A program made the position numbers and the translations under genes. From assembly GCA_025363635.1 (NCBI GenBank), contig JANYDL010000053.1, positions 1-64,000 on the forward strand: a DNA stretch of 64,000 nucleotides, given 5' to 3'. Numbering within the stretch: the stretch's first letter is position 1; each line of letters opens with the position of its first letter. The notes below the pieces were generated by a model. That model was not told the DNA's origin. It did no database searches and worked only from the letters and a program-made list of their open reading frames with translations. This stretch comes from Actinomycetes bacterium. Lineage in GTDB: Bacteria > Actinomycetota > Actinomycetes > Nanopelagicales > Nanopelagicaceae. Positions 1 to 8,445 of the stretch are shown here, piece after piece.

Positions 1-10
1 TCTCAATAGA

Positions 11-129
11 GTTTCGGCGACCATAGCGTGAGGGAAACACCCGGCTCCATTCCGAACCCGGAAGTTAAGCCTCACAGCGTCGATGGTACTGCACGGGTGA
101 CCTTGTGGGAGAGTAGAACGTTGCCGAAC
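11..129 (+). rRNA. rrf: 5S ribosomal RNA
   Basis: The segment has the 5S layout: the 5' end (GTTTCGGCGA) can pair with the 3' end (TTGCCGAAC), and the conserved inner block CCGAACCCGGAAGTTAAG lies at about 53-70. The length of about 119 nt is normal. It is followed at once by a strong terminator, so this is the distal end of an rRNA operon whose 16S and 23S genes would lie upstream of the window. End positions are estimated from the terminal stem and could move by 1-3 bases. Confidence 0.95.
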
Positions 130-142
130 ATCCTTTATAGAG

Positions 143-180
143 AGGGGCACTTTTCACTAAGTGCCCCTTTTCTATTTTTC
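143..180 (+). terminator. Intrinsic terminator of the rRNA operon
   Basis: The 8-bp arms AGGGGCAC (143-150) and GTGCCCCT (161-168) enclose a 10-nt loop and are followed by a T-rich tract to 180. It sits 14 bases after the 5S gene, as expected for the end of an rrn transcript. Confidence 0.92.
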
Positions 181-238
181 ATTTAGCGTGACATATTTAA
201 GTTAACGCAAAGTTGCCCGCTCGGAATGGAGTTTGGCT

Positions 239-1141
239 ATGGTTTCTGGAAATGAATCGGGCAGACCTCCCGCGCGATCGAACGCGGGTCGTCCATCATC
301 GGGTCGTCCATCATCGGGTCCACGTTCTGAATCACCACGTTCTGAATCATCTAGAGGTGGTCGTGCAGATCGTCCTGGTGCCACGCGACCGGGGATTTCC
401 AAGACTGCCGGAGATCGAAGCGGTCGCGCAGTTACTCCGCGCACTCCCATGGGACGTTCACAAGATCCAACGCGTTTTCGTCCACGAATTTTTGAACCTG
501 TGATTCCTGATGAAGTGACAGGAGAAGAGTTGGAAAAATCTGCGCGTGCAGAACTACTTTCCCTTTCTGCAGATAATGCGAAAGTTGTCGCGCGTCATTT
601 GGTATGTGTAAGCATTTTTATCGATAGTGATCCAGATCGTGCCTACCTTCATGGGATGGCCGCTGCCCATCATGCCGGTCGTTTGGCGGTGGCAAGAGAA
701 TCTGCAGGCTATGCCGCCTATCGAGCTGGAAAATATGAAGTTGCGCTAAGAGAGTTGAGAGCTGCTCACAGAATTTCAGGTGATGTATCGATTTGGCCAG
801 TGATGGCCGATTGCGAGAGAGGGTTAGGACGTCCTGAAAAGGCGCTAGAAATGGCCGCGTCTAAAGAAGTTAAGAAATTGGAGAAGCCTGAAGAAATTGA
901 GATGAGAATAGTTGCAGCGGGGGCTCGCAAAGATTTGGGACAGATGGATGCCGCAGTTGTGACCCTGACATGTAAGGAGTTAAAGAATGAGACTGCTGAG
1001 TGGGCAGTTCGTTTACGTTATGCATACGCTGATGCGCTGGAGGCTGCAGAACGGCCTCAAGAGGCGATGGAATGGTTTAGGAAATGCGCGGATCTTGATT
1101 CTGAGGATGAAACAGATGCTGAGTTAAGGGCACAGAATTAG
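239..1141 (+). CDS. TPR-like repeat protein with low-complexity Arg/Ser/Pro N-terminus
   Basis: A 300-residue protein in two parts. Residues 1 to about 85 are low complexity, rich in Arg, Ser, Gly and Pro, and partly encoded by 15-bp tandem repeats. Residues from about 95 to 300 are helical, with tetratricopeptide-like pairs such as AAYRAGKYEVALRELRAA, ADCERGLGRPEKALEMA and ADALEAAERPQEAMEWFRKC. TPR domains bind other proteins; the partner is unknown. I chose ATG 239 because GGAG (228-231) lies 7 bases upstream; the in-frame TTG at 233 is too close to that site. Similar TPR proteins sit upstream of tlyA in other actinobacteria. Function unknown. Confidence 0.8.
   Translation: MVSGNESGRPPARSNAGRPSSGRPSSGPRSESPRSESSRGGRADRPGATRPGISKTAGDRSGRAVTPRTPMGRSQDPTRFRPRIFEPVIPDEVTGEELEKSARAELLSLSADNAKVVARHLVCVSIFIDSDPDRAYLHGMAAAHHAGRLAVARESAGYAAYRAGKYEVALRELRAAHRISGDVSIWPVMADCERGLGRPEKALEMAASKEVKKLEKPEEIEMRIVAAGARKDLGQMDAAVVTLTCKELKNETAEWAVRLRYAYADALEAAERPQEAMEWFRKCADLDSEDETDAELRAQN
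287..350 (+). repeat. Two pairs of 15-bp tandem repeats inside the TPR gene
   Basis: A 15-mer (GGTCGTCCATCATCG) occurs back to back at 287-301 and 302-316. A second 15-mer (CACGTTCTGAATCA plus C or T) occurs at 321-335 and 336-350. Units are multiples of three, so copy changes keep the frame. They encode repeated Gly-Arg-Pro-Ser-Ser and Pro-Arg-Ser-Glu-Ser segments. Confidence 0.9.
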
Positions 1142-1262
1142 CATTTTACCCACAGGACTCTAGATTCACAGGGACCTCACTTCAACTCGATTTATGTCTC
1201 ACCTTAACGTGAACCTTTTCTTCTCAGGCATCCATGTCGATGCCAAGTAAGGGGAGCGAAAA

Positions 1263-1601
1263 ATGGCAACAAGGACTGTCAAAAAAGCAAGTGCGCCCTT
1301 AGATAATTCCCTCAATTCGGTTCTCCTCCGAGGTCGCGTATCTTCCCTTGCGATCGAGAAGACCATGCCAAGTCAGGATCGTGTGGTGGAGTTTCGTTTG
1401 GTAGTCAATCGAGATACACGTACTGGCGTAGATGTTTTAGATATTGGCGCATGGAATTCCAAAGCTCGACGCATCGCTCTAAAGTTAAAAGTTGATGACT
1501 GCATCGAGATCAAGGGTTCTATCCATCGACGCTTTTGGCAAAGCCCGCAAGGCTTAGCCAGCCGTTGGCAGATCGAAGCAAGCGAAATCAGTAGAATTTA
1601 G
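1263..1601 (+). CDS. Small single-stranded DNA-binding-like protein (OB fold)
   Basis: A 112-residue protein matching the core of the SSB family: SVLLRGRVSS (about 19-28), VVEFRLVVNRDTRTG (about 40-54), an alternating hydrophobic strand DVLDIGAWNS, and DCIEIKGSIHRRFW (about 79-92). SSBs coat single-stranded DNA. It lacks the acidic C-terminal tail ending in Pro-Phe by which standard SSBs recruit repair proteins and ends just after the OB fold, so it is probably a paralogue and not the replicative SSB. RBS GGGGAG (1251-1256) is 6 bases before ATG 1263. A 6-bp hairpin (1227-1244) precedes the RBS. Confidence 0.78.
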   Translation: MATRTVKKASAPLDNSLNSVLLRGRVSSLAIEKTMPSQDRVVEFRLVVNRDTRTGVDVLDIGAWNSKARRIALKLKVDDCIEIKGSIHRRFWQSPQGLASRWQIEASEISRI

Positions 1602-1647
1602 GTAACGTTTATACATACGAACCTCTTTTCTCAGGAAGGTCAATCAA

Positions 1648-2049
1648 ATGGCAAGCGATTTTTTTAGCACATTACGTGTTTACCTTTCGAAGTTTTCAGA
1701 AGGCGAGCGAAATCCCAGTGAAGTTGTCGCAGCGCTCAACACATGGCTTCGCGATAGTGGAGAGAGCATCAAGATTAAGATTGAAGAAGAGGTCGAGCGT
1801 TCGGTAAAGAAAATGGGCTTTGTAAAACAAGCGGATTTTGATCGGCTATCCCAAGAGGTTGAATCGTTGAAGAAGGCGAAGGGACCCTCCAAAGGAAAGA
1901 CGGCTAGGGTTTCTTCTCCTTCCACATCCACTTCAAAAAAGCCAGTCAAGTCAGCAACCAAGAAATCTGCAGTTAAAAAAGTTCCTGTCGCGACTGCTTC
2001 GACTAAGAAGAGTGCAAAAAAGGCGACGTCAGCGAAAGAAAAGAAGTAG
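1648..2049 (+). CDS. Coiled-coil (phasin/UbiK-like) protein with Lys/Ala/Ser-rich histone-like tail
   Basis: A 133-residue protein. Residues 1 to about 78 are helical and end in a predicted coiled coil (FVKQADFDRLSQEVESLKK), similar in style to UbiK/BMFP or phasin-like proteins. Residues from about 80 are a basic low-complexity tail with repeated Lys-Lys, Ser-Ala-Thr-Lys-Lys and Ala-Lys-Lys runs, like the tails of bacterial histone H1-like proteins. The tail suggests nucleic-acid or polyanion binding; this is an inference. AGGAAGG (1633-1639) precedes ATG 1648. The stop codon overlaps the GTG start of the next small gene, so the two are probably translated together. Confidence 0.7.
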   Translation: MASDFFSTLRVYLSKFSEGERNPSEVVAALNTWLRDSGESIKIKIEEEVERSVKKMGFVKQADFDRLSQEVESLKKAKGPSKGKTARVSSPSTSTSKKPVKSATKKSAVKKVPVATASTKKSAKKATSAKEKK

Positions 2050-2198
2050 TGAAAATTCTCGATGTTGAAGAGTTTGTGGAGAAGGTCAAAGCAGATCTGG
2101 TAGCGATTGATTCTTTGCCCATCGGAGAACACGCACAAAGACTCGAAAACGTCCACCGCACCCTTGAATCTACTCTCTCCACCATCGATGGCTTATAG
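2049..2198 (+). CDS. 49-residue conserved-type small protein upstream of tlyA
   Basis: A short frame of 49 residues begins with GTG 2049, sharing one base with the preceding stop (TAGTG), and ends at TAG 2196-2198. The product starts MKILDVEEFVEKVKADLVAI and contains LPIGEHAQRLENVHRTLES, a helical segment. A similarly small unnamed gene sits between the upstream neighbours and tlyA in other actinobacteria (position of Rv1693 in M. tuberculosis, from memory). The overlap with the previous gene and the tight tlyA junction support it as a real gene. Function unknown. Confidence 0.65.
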   Translation: MKILDVEEFVEKVKADLVAIDSLPIGEHAQRLENVHRTLESTLSTIDGL

Positions 2199-2207
2199 AA
2201 ATTTGTA

Positions 2208-2996
2208 ATGAAGACTCGACTAGATGCAGAGTTAGTGCGGCGAGGATTGGCACGTTCACGTGATCACGCTGCGGATCTCATAGAGTCTCGTTCGATCCTG
2301 GTGGGAGGAATTCCTGCCTCCAAGCCGGCCACGCAGGTAGATGCTGAAACCTCGATTGTTCTCCAAGGCGATCGTGATGATTTCGTATCACGGGGCGGGC
2401 ATAAATTGGCCGGAGCTTTGGATGTCTTTACGGAAATTGTCGTCGAGGGAAAGCGTTGCTTAGATGCAGGCGCATCTACCGGTGGCTTTACCGATGTCCT
2501 TCTAAGACGGGGCGCATCACAAGTTGTCGCCGTTGACGTTGGATACGGACAGTTAGCGTGGGAGTTGCGACAAGACCCACGTGTGATCATTCTCGACCGC
2601 ACAAATATTCGTCACCTCACAGGTGAAATGGTGGGAGAGCCGATTGATCTCGTCGTCGCTGATTTATCCTTTATTTCGTTGACTCTAGTTTTGCCCGCAC
2701 TTGCAGCTGTGTCTAAGTCGGAGGCTGACTTTGTTCTGATGGTTAAACCACAATTTGAAGTGGGACGTGAGAGGCTCGGAGCGGGAGGTGTTGTCCGCGA
2801 TCCATCGCTTCGACGCACAGCAGTACTCGATGTTGCAGAGTCTGCCTACGATGTTGGTCTGGGGACTCTCGGCATTGCCGCCAGTCCTCTTCCAGGACCC
2901 GCCGGCAATGTTGAATACTTTCTTTGGTTACGTCGAGGCGCTGGCGAAATATCACCGGAAGAGCTCGATCATGCGATTGCAATTGGTCCACAATGA
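2208..2996 (+). CDS. tlyA: TlyA rRNA 2'-O-methyltransferase
   Basis: A 262-residue protein of normal family length. Residues 1 to about 60 form an S4 RNA-binding domain (TRLDAELVRRGLARSRDHAA). An FtsJ-type methyltransferase follows with the SAM-binding motif DAGASTGGFTDVLLRRG (about 81-97), ADLSFISLTLVLPAL (about 150) and MVKPQFEVG (about 177). In Mycobacterium TlyA methylates 16S and 23S rRNA and sets capreomycin sensitivity; despite the old name it is not primarily a hemolysin. It has no clear RBS and may depend on coupling to the small gene 9 bases upstream. Its stop overlaps the nadK start (ATGA). Confidence 0.95.
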   Translation: MKTRLDAELVRRGLARSRDHAADLIESRSILVGGIPASKPATQVDAETSIVLQGDRDDFVSRGGHKLAGALDVFTEIVVEGKRCLDAGASTGGFTDVLLRRGASQVVAVDVGYGQLAWELRQDPRVIILDRTNIRHLTGEMVGEPIDLVVADLSFISLTLVLPALAAVSKSEADFVLMVKPQFEVGRERLGAGGVVRDPSLRRTAVLDVAESAYDVGLGTLGIAASPLPGPAGNVEYFLWLRRGAGEISPEELDHAIAIGPQ

Positions 2997-3886
2997 AACA
3001 AGACGATCGGAAACAAGACGATCGGCACCAAGCAGAGCACGCTATTCTCTTTGTCGTCAATCCAAATCGATCCGATGCACGCGAGGCTGCTCATGAGATT
3101 GCGGTTTTCTTTGCGAAGTCCGGGTACACACTTTTTGCTAATCCAGAGGCGGAGCTCGAGGGAATAGTGCCCTTTGATACTCAACATTTGGACTGCGTGC
3201 AGATCGCGATCGTTTTGGGGGGAGATGGAACGATGTTGCGGGCTGCAGAAGCAGTCCGTGGGACTCAAATACCAATTCTTGGCGTAAATCTTGGTCGAGT
3301 CGGATTTCTCGCTGAGGTTGAAAAACCTTCGATTGCAGAAATTTGCAGCGCCGTCCTGGAAAAGAATTACATAGTGGACGAACGCCTAGTTTTAAGTTAT
3401 TCCGTTTATAGGCGCGATGAATTAGTTACTCAGGGTTGGGCCCTTAACGAGGTAACGGTAGAGCGAAACGAAACAATCATGGTTGAACTACTTGTCCAGA
3501 TTGATCACCGCCCTTTATCTCGGTGGGGTTGTGACGGTTTGATTTGTTCAACTCCTACGGGTTCAACGGCATATGCCTTCTCTGCCGGCGGACCAGTCGT
3601 TTGGCCCCAAGTAGAAGCTTTTGTGGTGGTTCCCATTTCGGCACACGCATTATTTTCCAAGCCATTAGTCGTCTCGGCGCAATCGACAGTGGTCATAGAC
3701 GTTGAATCAAGTGATGCTTTGCTTTCAGCCGATTCGCGGAGAAAATTTTCGTTGCTCAAAGGCGATCGAGTCGTGATGACTCGAGATCAAGAATTGGTGC
3801 GGCTTGCACATCTTAAAGAGACTCTTTTCACCGACCGATTGGTAGCCAAGTTTAAATTGCCAATTGAAGGATGGCGCGGTGAGTGA
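2993..3886 (+). CDS. nadK: NAD kinase
   Basis: A 297-residue ATP- or polyphosphate-dependent NAD kinase, making NADP from NAD in the cytosol. Diagnostic segments are LGGDGTMLRAAEAV, GVNLGRVGFLAEVE, the NEVTVER region and STPTGSTAYAFSAGGPVVWP. ATG 2993 overlaps the tlyA stop. The N-terminus is odd: a 15-bp segment occurs twice (about 2996-3025), giving Lys-Gln-Asp-Asp-Arg two times over, just before the conserved HAILFVVNPNRSDA strand. The 3' end overlaps recN by 8 bases. The tlyA-nadK-recN order is conserved across Actinobacteria. Confidence 0.96.
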   Translation: MKQDDRKQDDRHQAEHAILFVVNPNRSDAREAAHEIAVFFAKSGYTLFANPEAELEGIVPFDTQHLDCVQIAIVLGGDGTMLRAAEAVRGTQIPILGVNLGRVGFLAEVEKPSIAEICSAVLEKNYIVDERLVLSYSVYRRDELVTQGWALNEVTVERNETIMVELLVQIDHRPLSRWGCDGLICSTPTGSTAYAFSAGGPVVWPQVEAFVVVPISAHALFSKPLVVSAQSTVVIDVESSDALLSADSRRKFSLLKGDRVVMTRDQELVRLAHLKETLFTDRLVAKFKLPIEGWRGE

Positions 3887-5609
3887 TCGTTCTTTTTTAG
3901 AAGAGATCAATATTCGAGCAATCGGCGTTATCGAAGAAGCTTCACTACACATCGAAAGTGGATTTACGGTGTTCTCTGGTGAAACTGGCGCTGGTAAAAC
4001 CATGGTTCTCACGGCCCTCGCCCTTGTCCTCGGAGGGAAAGTGGATGCTGCACTGGTTCGACAGGGCAAAGAACGTTTGACGGCCAGCGCAACCTTTCGC
4101 GTGCCAGAGGGAATAAAGCAGATGGCGCTGGAAAGGGGAGCTTCGGTTGACGAGGGAGTACTCATATTGACTAGAACCTTGGGAATCGATGGGAGAAGCA
4201 GAGCTATTGCCGGAGGCGTCAATGTACCGGTGAATGCACTTTCAGAACTTGGCGAATTACTCGTAGAGATTCACGGTCAGTCTGCGAGTGCCAGTTTAGG
4301 CAAATCTTCGAAACAAAGAGAGTTGCTTGATCGCTTTTCGGGAGAAGAATTTGATCGAACGTTCCAAGAATACGGAAGATCTCTTGAAAATTATCAGAAG
4401 ATGAAAAAGAAAATTGATTCCTTACGTAAGAGTGCCTCCGGTCGTGAAAGCGAAGTTGTCGAGCTTCGAGAATTTGCGAGCGCATATTCTAAAGTGAAAC
4501 CACTTCCTCACGAGGTGAGTAATTTGTTACTAGAGATTTCAAGACTTTCCTCAGTTGAAGCGCTTCGATTTGCAGTGAATGAAACCACTGAACTTCTCGA
4601 CGGCGAAAATGCAAGTATCCTCAATTTCCTTGCCGCAGCAAAGAGATCTTTAGAAGTTGTTGTAGAGAAGGATCCATTGATCGGCGAAATTCTCGGAAGC
4701 ATTTCGGAAAGCTATTATCTGCTGACAGAGGCCGCATTGGACTCTCATCGCTATCTTTCCGATCTTGATATGGATCCAGAAAGGCTGGAAGCAGCGCAGG
4801 CTCGTCGATCTGAAATCAGTGCCCTGCTGAGAAGATATGCCACTACAGAGGATCCTGATCTACAGATCGAGAAGTTAACACAAAGATTTGGTGAAGTTGC
4901 CGAGAAGATTGCAGATCTTTCAGGAGGAGAGGCGCGATTTACCGCACTTGAACAAGATCTGGAGAAACTATTGGTTGATTTGAAGTCAAAAGCAAAGTCA
5001 CTCTCAGATTTGAGACATACAGATGCGAAAAGGCTTTCCACCCTCGTGACTCACGAAATCCATTCTCTCTCAATGCCACACACTAAATTCATTTGTGAAG
5101 TTGACGCTCCGGATTACTTAGGTTCTATGGATGAGAAGAATTTTTCGAGTCATGGGTGTGACGAGATCACTATGAATATTCAAACTCATGTCAACGGTTC
5201 AATTGTCCCTCTGGCAAAGGGTGCAAGCGGTGGAGAACTATCTCGAATCATGCTTGCTCTGGAAGTGGTTCTCGCGCAAAGTTCGCCAGTGGGGACCTAC
5301 ATTTTTGATGAGGTAGATGCGGGCGTAGGCGGAAAGGCCGCGATTGAAGTTGGACGACGACTTCATGCACTTTCCCGTCATTCGCAGGTCATAGTGGTTA
5401 CACATTTGCCACAAGTGGCGGCCTGGGCAGATTCGCATTTTGTTTTGACAAAGAATGAAAGTGGAGCAGTTAACCAAAGTAGCGTCACTCAAGTGACCGG
5501 CGAGGCGCGAATCGCAGAAATTGCGCGAATGCTCGCCGGGCATGAAACTTCCAAAAGTGCGAGAGAACACGCCGCAGAACTGCTGGGCATGAGGGAAAGC
5601 AAGAATTAG
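3879..5609 (+). CDS. recN: DNA repair protein RecN
   Basis: A 576-residue SMC-like ATPase involved in double-strand-break repair. Visible features are Walker A GETGAGKTMVL near residue 37, a central coiled-coil region rich in Glu, Lys and Leu, the ABC signature GASGGELSRIMLALEV and Walker B YIFDEVDAGVGG followed by the Q/H-loop VVTHLPQVAAWAD. I chose GTG 3879 because GAAGGA (3866-3871) lies 7 bases upstream; an in-frame TTG at 3864 has no such spacing. It overlaps nadK by 8 bases. Confidence 0.95.
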   Translation: MSDRSFLEEINIRAIGVIEEASLHIESGFTVFSGETGAGKTMVLTALALVLGGKVDAALVRQGKERLTASATFRVPEGIKQMALERGASVDEGVLILTRTLGIDGRSRAIAGGVNVPVNALSELGELLVEIHGQSASASLGKSSKQRELLDRFSGEEFDRTFQEYGRSLENYQKMKKKIDSLRKSASGRESEVVELREFASAYSKVKPLPHEVSNLLLEISRLSSVEALRFAVNETTELLDGENASILNFLAAAKRSLEVVVEKDPLIGEILGSISESYYLLTEAALDSHRYLSDLDMDPERLEAAQARRSEISALLRRYATTEDPDLQIEKLTQRFGEVAEKIADLSGGEARFTALEQDLEKLLVDLKSKAKSLSDLRHTDAKRLSTLVTHEIHSLSMPHTKFICEVDAPDYLGSMDEKNFSSHGCDEITMNIQTHVNGSIVPLAKGASGGELSRIMLALEVVLAQSSPVGTYIFDEVDAGVGGKAAIEVGRRLHALSRHSQVIVVTHLPQVAAWADSHFVLTKNESGAVNQSSVTQVTGEARIAEIARMLAGHETSKSAREHAAELLGMRESKN

Positions 5610-5636
5610 CGCTCAGGGATGATAGGTTGGTCTTCC

Positions 5637-7268
5637 ATGGGCCAGCCACATGTGACTAAACATCTTTTTGTAACCGGAGGCGTGGCTTCAAGCCTGGGTA
5701 AGGGCCTCACTGCATCTAGTTTAGGAAGACTGCTTCGCTCCCGCGGACTTCGGGTGACGATGCAAAAGCTCGATCCCTATTTGAACGTCGACCCCGGAAC
5801 AATGAATCCATTCCAGCATGGCGAGGTTTTTGTCACAGACGACGGCGCAGAGACCGATTTGGATATCGGACATTACGAGCGCTTTCTGGACACCAATCTG
5901 CATGGTTCAGCCAATGTCACTACGGGCCAAGTTTATTCTCGGGTTATCGCCCGTGAACGTCGCGGTGAATACCTTGGCGAAACTGTGCAAGTCATTCCTC
6001 ACATCACGAATGAAATAAAAGAACGTATCCGTGCCATGGCTGGACCAGACATAGATATTGTCATTACCGAGGTGGGCGGCACCGTCGGTGATATCGAGTC
6101 ACAACCTTTTCTTGAGGCGGCCCGCCAAATTCGCCAAGAGGTTGGGCGAGAGAATGTTTTTTATGTTCATGTTTCCTTGGTTCCGTATATCGGACCTTCG
6201 GGCGAGTTAAAGACAAAACCAACGCAACACAGCGTACAGGCGTTAAGAAGTATCGGAATCGCTCCAGATGCAATCGTGATTCGATCTGATCGAGCAATAC
6301 CAGCATCAGTAAAGAAAAAGATTTCAATGATGTGTGACGTGGATATGGAAGCAGTTGTCGCGGCGGTGGATGCTCCTTCCATTTATGACATCCCTAAAGT
6401 TCTGCATTCGGAAGGCTTGGATGCCTATGTCGTGCGTCGGCTTGGGTTACCTTTTAAAGATGTTGATTGGCGCGAATGGGATGGTCTTCTCCAAAGAGTT
6501 CATCACCCGGCTCATCGTCTAAAGGTCGCACTTGTCGGAAAATATGTTGATTTGCCGGATGCTTATCTTTCGGTTACGGAAGCCCTTCGCGCAGGAGGAT
6601 TTGCGAATAATGCGAAAATTGAAATTAAATGGGTAGTGAGCGATGATTGCGAAACCCAAGCAGGTGCCGCTGCGCAACTCGCTGATGTGGATGCAATTTG
6701 TGTTCCGGGAGGCTTTGGAATTCGAGGTATAGAAGGAAAAGTTGGCGCGCTTAAGTTTGCAAGAGAAGCGAAAATACCAACCTTGGGACTTTGTCTAGGA
6801 CTTCAATGCATGGTAATTGAGGCGGCTAGAAATCTTGCTGGAATTCCAGATGCGAATTCTGCGGAGTTCGCACCTGAAACCCTTTCTGCCGTGATTTCTA
6901 CAATGACAGATCAACGCGATGTCGTTAACGGAGAAGCCGACATGGGCGGGACGATGCGACTTGGACTGTATACATCAAGTTTGCAATCCGGTTCATTGGT
7001 GGCAGAACTTTATGGATCTTCAGAGATATCTGAAAGACATCGACACCGGTATGAAGTCAACAATGCGTATCGCGAACAATTGAGCAAAGCCGGGCTTGTA
7101 TTTTCTGGTATTTATCCAGAGCGTGATCTTGTGGAGTTTGTTGAGTTACCAAGAGATCAACATCCATTCTACGTCGGAACACAAGCGCATCCTGAATTTA
7201 AATCGCGTCCTACTCGACCTCATCCATTGTTCGTGGGTTTAATTGCCGCCGCATTGCGAACAAAATGA
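5637..7268 (+). CDS. pyrG: CTP synthase
   Basis: A 543-residue amidotransferase that converts UTP to CTP with glutamine and ATP. The synthase half has [20 protein letters not shown] near the start and [20 protein letters not shown]. The glutaminase half has the oxyanion and nucleophile region [16 protein letters not shown] and the catalytic His-Glu in AHPEFKSRP. The start is uncertain: ATG 5637 gives the N-terminal length of mycobacterial PyrG, while an in-frame ATG at 5619 would add six residues but has a purine-rich site too close to it. It lies 27 bases after recN. Genes found between recN and pyrG in Mycobacterium are missing here. Confidence 0.96.
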   Translation: MGQPHVTKHLFVTGGVASSLGKGLTASSLGRLLRSRGLRVTMQKLDPYLNVDPGTMNPFQHGEVFVTDDGAETDLDIGHYERFLDTNLHGSANVTTGQVYSRVIARERRGEYLGETVQVIPHITNEIKERIRAMAGPDIDIVITEVGGTVGDIESQPFLEAARQIRQEVGRENVFYVHVSLVPYIGPSGELKTKPTQHSVQALRSIGIAPDAIVIRSDRAIPASVKKKISMMCDVDMEAVVAAVDAPSIYDIPKVLHSEGLDAYVVRRLGLPFKDVDWREWDGLLQRVHHPAHRLKVALVGKYVDLPDAYLSVTEALRAGGFANNAKIEIKWVVSDDCETQAGAAAQLADVDAICVPGGFGIRGIEGKVGALKFAREAKIPTLGLCLGLQCMVIEAARNLAGIPDANSAEFAPETLSAVISTMTDQRDVVNGEADMGGTMRLGLYTSSLQSGSLVAELYGSSEISERHRHRYEVNNAYREQLSKAGLVFSGIYPERDLVEFVELPRDQHPFYVGTQAHPEFKSRPTRPHPLFVGLIAAALRTK

Positions 7269-7335
7269 TTTCAAATTCACGCGATATGTGCGTGTAGTCT
7301 TCACTCTAAAGCAAACTAATTAACAGGAGTTCACA

Positions 7336-8439
7336 ATGATCGTTGGAGTTCCAAAGGAAGTTAAGAGCCAGGAATCTAGGGTTGCAATTACTCCTGAAGG
7401 CGTTGGTGAATTTGTTCGGGCGGGACATCAAGTAGTTATTGAAGCTGGCGCCGGTTTAGGTTCGGCCGTCACGGACAGCGAATTTGAATTGGCCGGTGCA
7501 AAGATCTTCGCAAGTGCAGAACAGATTTGGGATTCAGCAGAATTGATTTTGAAAGTGAAAGAGCCGATAGCAATTGAGTATCCGAGAATGAGAAAAGGCC
7601 AAGTGCTCTTTACTTATCTGCACCTCGCGGCTTCAAAAGAATGTACCGATGCCTTGGTAAGTAGCGGAATTACGGCAATTGCTTACGAGACGGTGGAGAG
7701 CAATGGTCAACTTCCACTTTTAGCACCAATGAGTGAAGTCGCGGGGAGAATGGCAACCCAAGTCGGTGCTTCTGCACTACAAAAACCGCATGGTGGACGG
7801 GGAGTTCTCCTCGGAGGAGTTCCTGGAGTCGCACCGGGCAAGGTGGTGGTTATCGGCGGGGGAGTCGCTGGACTAAACGCAGCAACGATCGCCATGGGTA
7901 TGGGTGCAGACGTCACAGTAATTGACCGCAGTATTTCGCGTCTGCAATATATTGATGCGCTGTACGCAGGCAGAATTAAAACTTTGGCGGCCTCGTACCA
8001 CGCAGTTGATAGCCAGGTGATGAAGGCCGATCTCGTAATCGGAGCTGTTCTCGTGCATGGAGCGAAAGCACCGAAATTGGTCAGCAACGAACAGGTGAAA
8101 GCGATGAAGCCTGGCTCCGTTCTGGTTGATATTGCGATTGATCAAGGTGGATGCTTTGCTGACTCAAGACCGACTACGCATGCAGATCCGACTTATCCGG
8201 TTCACTCCAGTATTTTCTATTGTGTAGCAAATATGCCTGGAGCAGTACCTGTGGCATCTACCTACGCATTGACAAATGCAACACTTCCCTTTGCGCTAGC
8301 TCTGGCGAATAAGGGGTGGAGAGAGGCAGTGAAGCAGGATCGGGCTCTTGCTCTGGGACTCAATGTTCATGAAGGCAAGATCTATTACGAAGCCGTCGCT
8401 GTTGCTCACAATTATGAGTGCTCTCTGCTTGATTCCTAA
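7336..8439 (+). CDS. ald: Alanine dehydrogenase
   Basis: A 367-residue NAD-dependent enzyme interconverting L-alanine with pyruvate and ammonia. Signature parts are MIVGVPKEVKSQESRVAITP at the N-terminus, LKVKEPIAIEY with the substrate-binding Lys, FTYLHLAASKE with the catalytic His, and the Rossmann segment VVIGGGVAGLNAATIAMGMG (about 172-191). AGGAG (7325-7329) lies 7 bases before ATG 7336. A 5-bp hairpin (7278-7294) lies in the 67-base gap after pyrG. In a nutrient-poor organism it could support use of alanine as carbon and nitrogen source; that is an inference. Confidence 0.95.
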   Translation: MIVGVPKEVKSQESRVAITPEGVGEFVRAGHQVVIEAGAGLGSAVTDSEFELAGAKIFASAEQIWDSAELILKVKEPIAIEYPRMRKGQVLFTYLHLAASKECTDALVSSGITAIAYETVESNGQLPLLAPMSEVAGRMATQVGASALQKPHGGRGVLLGGVPGVAPGKVVVIGGGVAGLNAATIAMGMGADVTVIDRSISRLQYIDALYAGRIKTLAASYHAVDSQVMKADLVIGAVLVHGAKAPKLVSNEQVKAMKPGSVLVDIAIDQGGCFADSRPTTHADPTYPVHSSIFYCVANMPGAVPVASTYALTNATLPFALALANKGWREAVKQDRALALGLNVHEGKIYYEAVAVAHNYECSLLDS

Positions 8440-8445
8440 GACTTG

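Noticed and set aside
233-239. TTG 233 as start of the TPR gene
   Set aside because: GGAG at 228-231 is only one base away, whereas ATG 239 has correct spacing.
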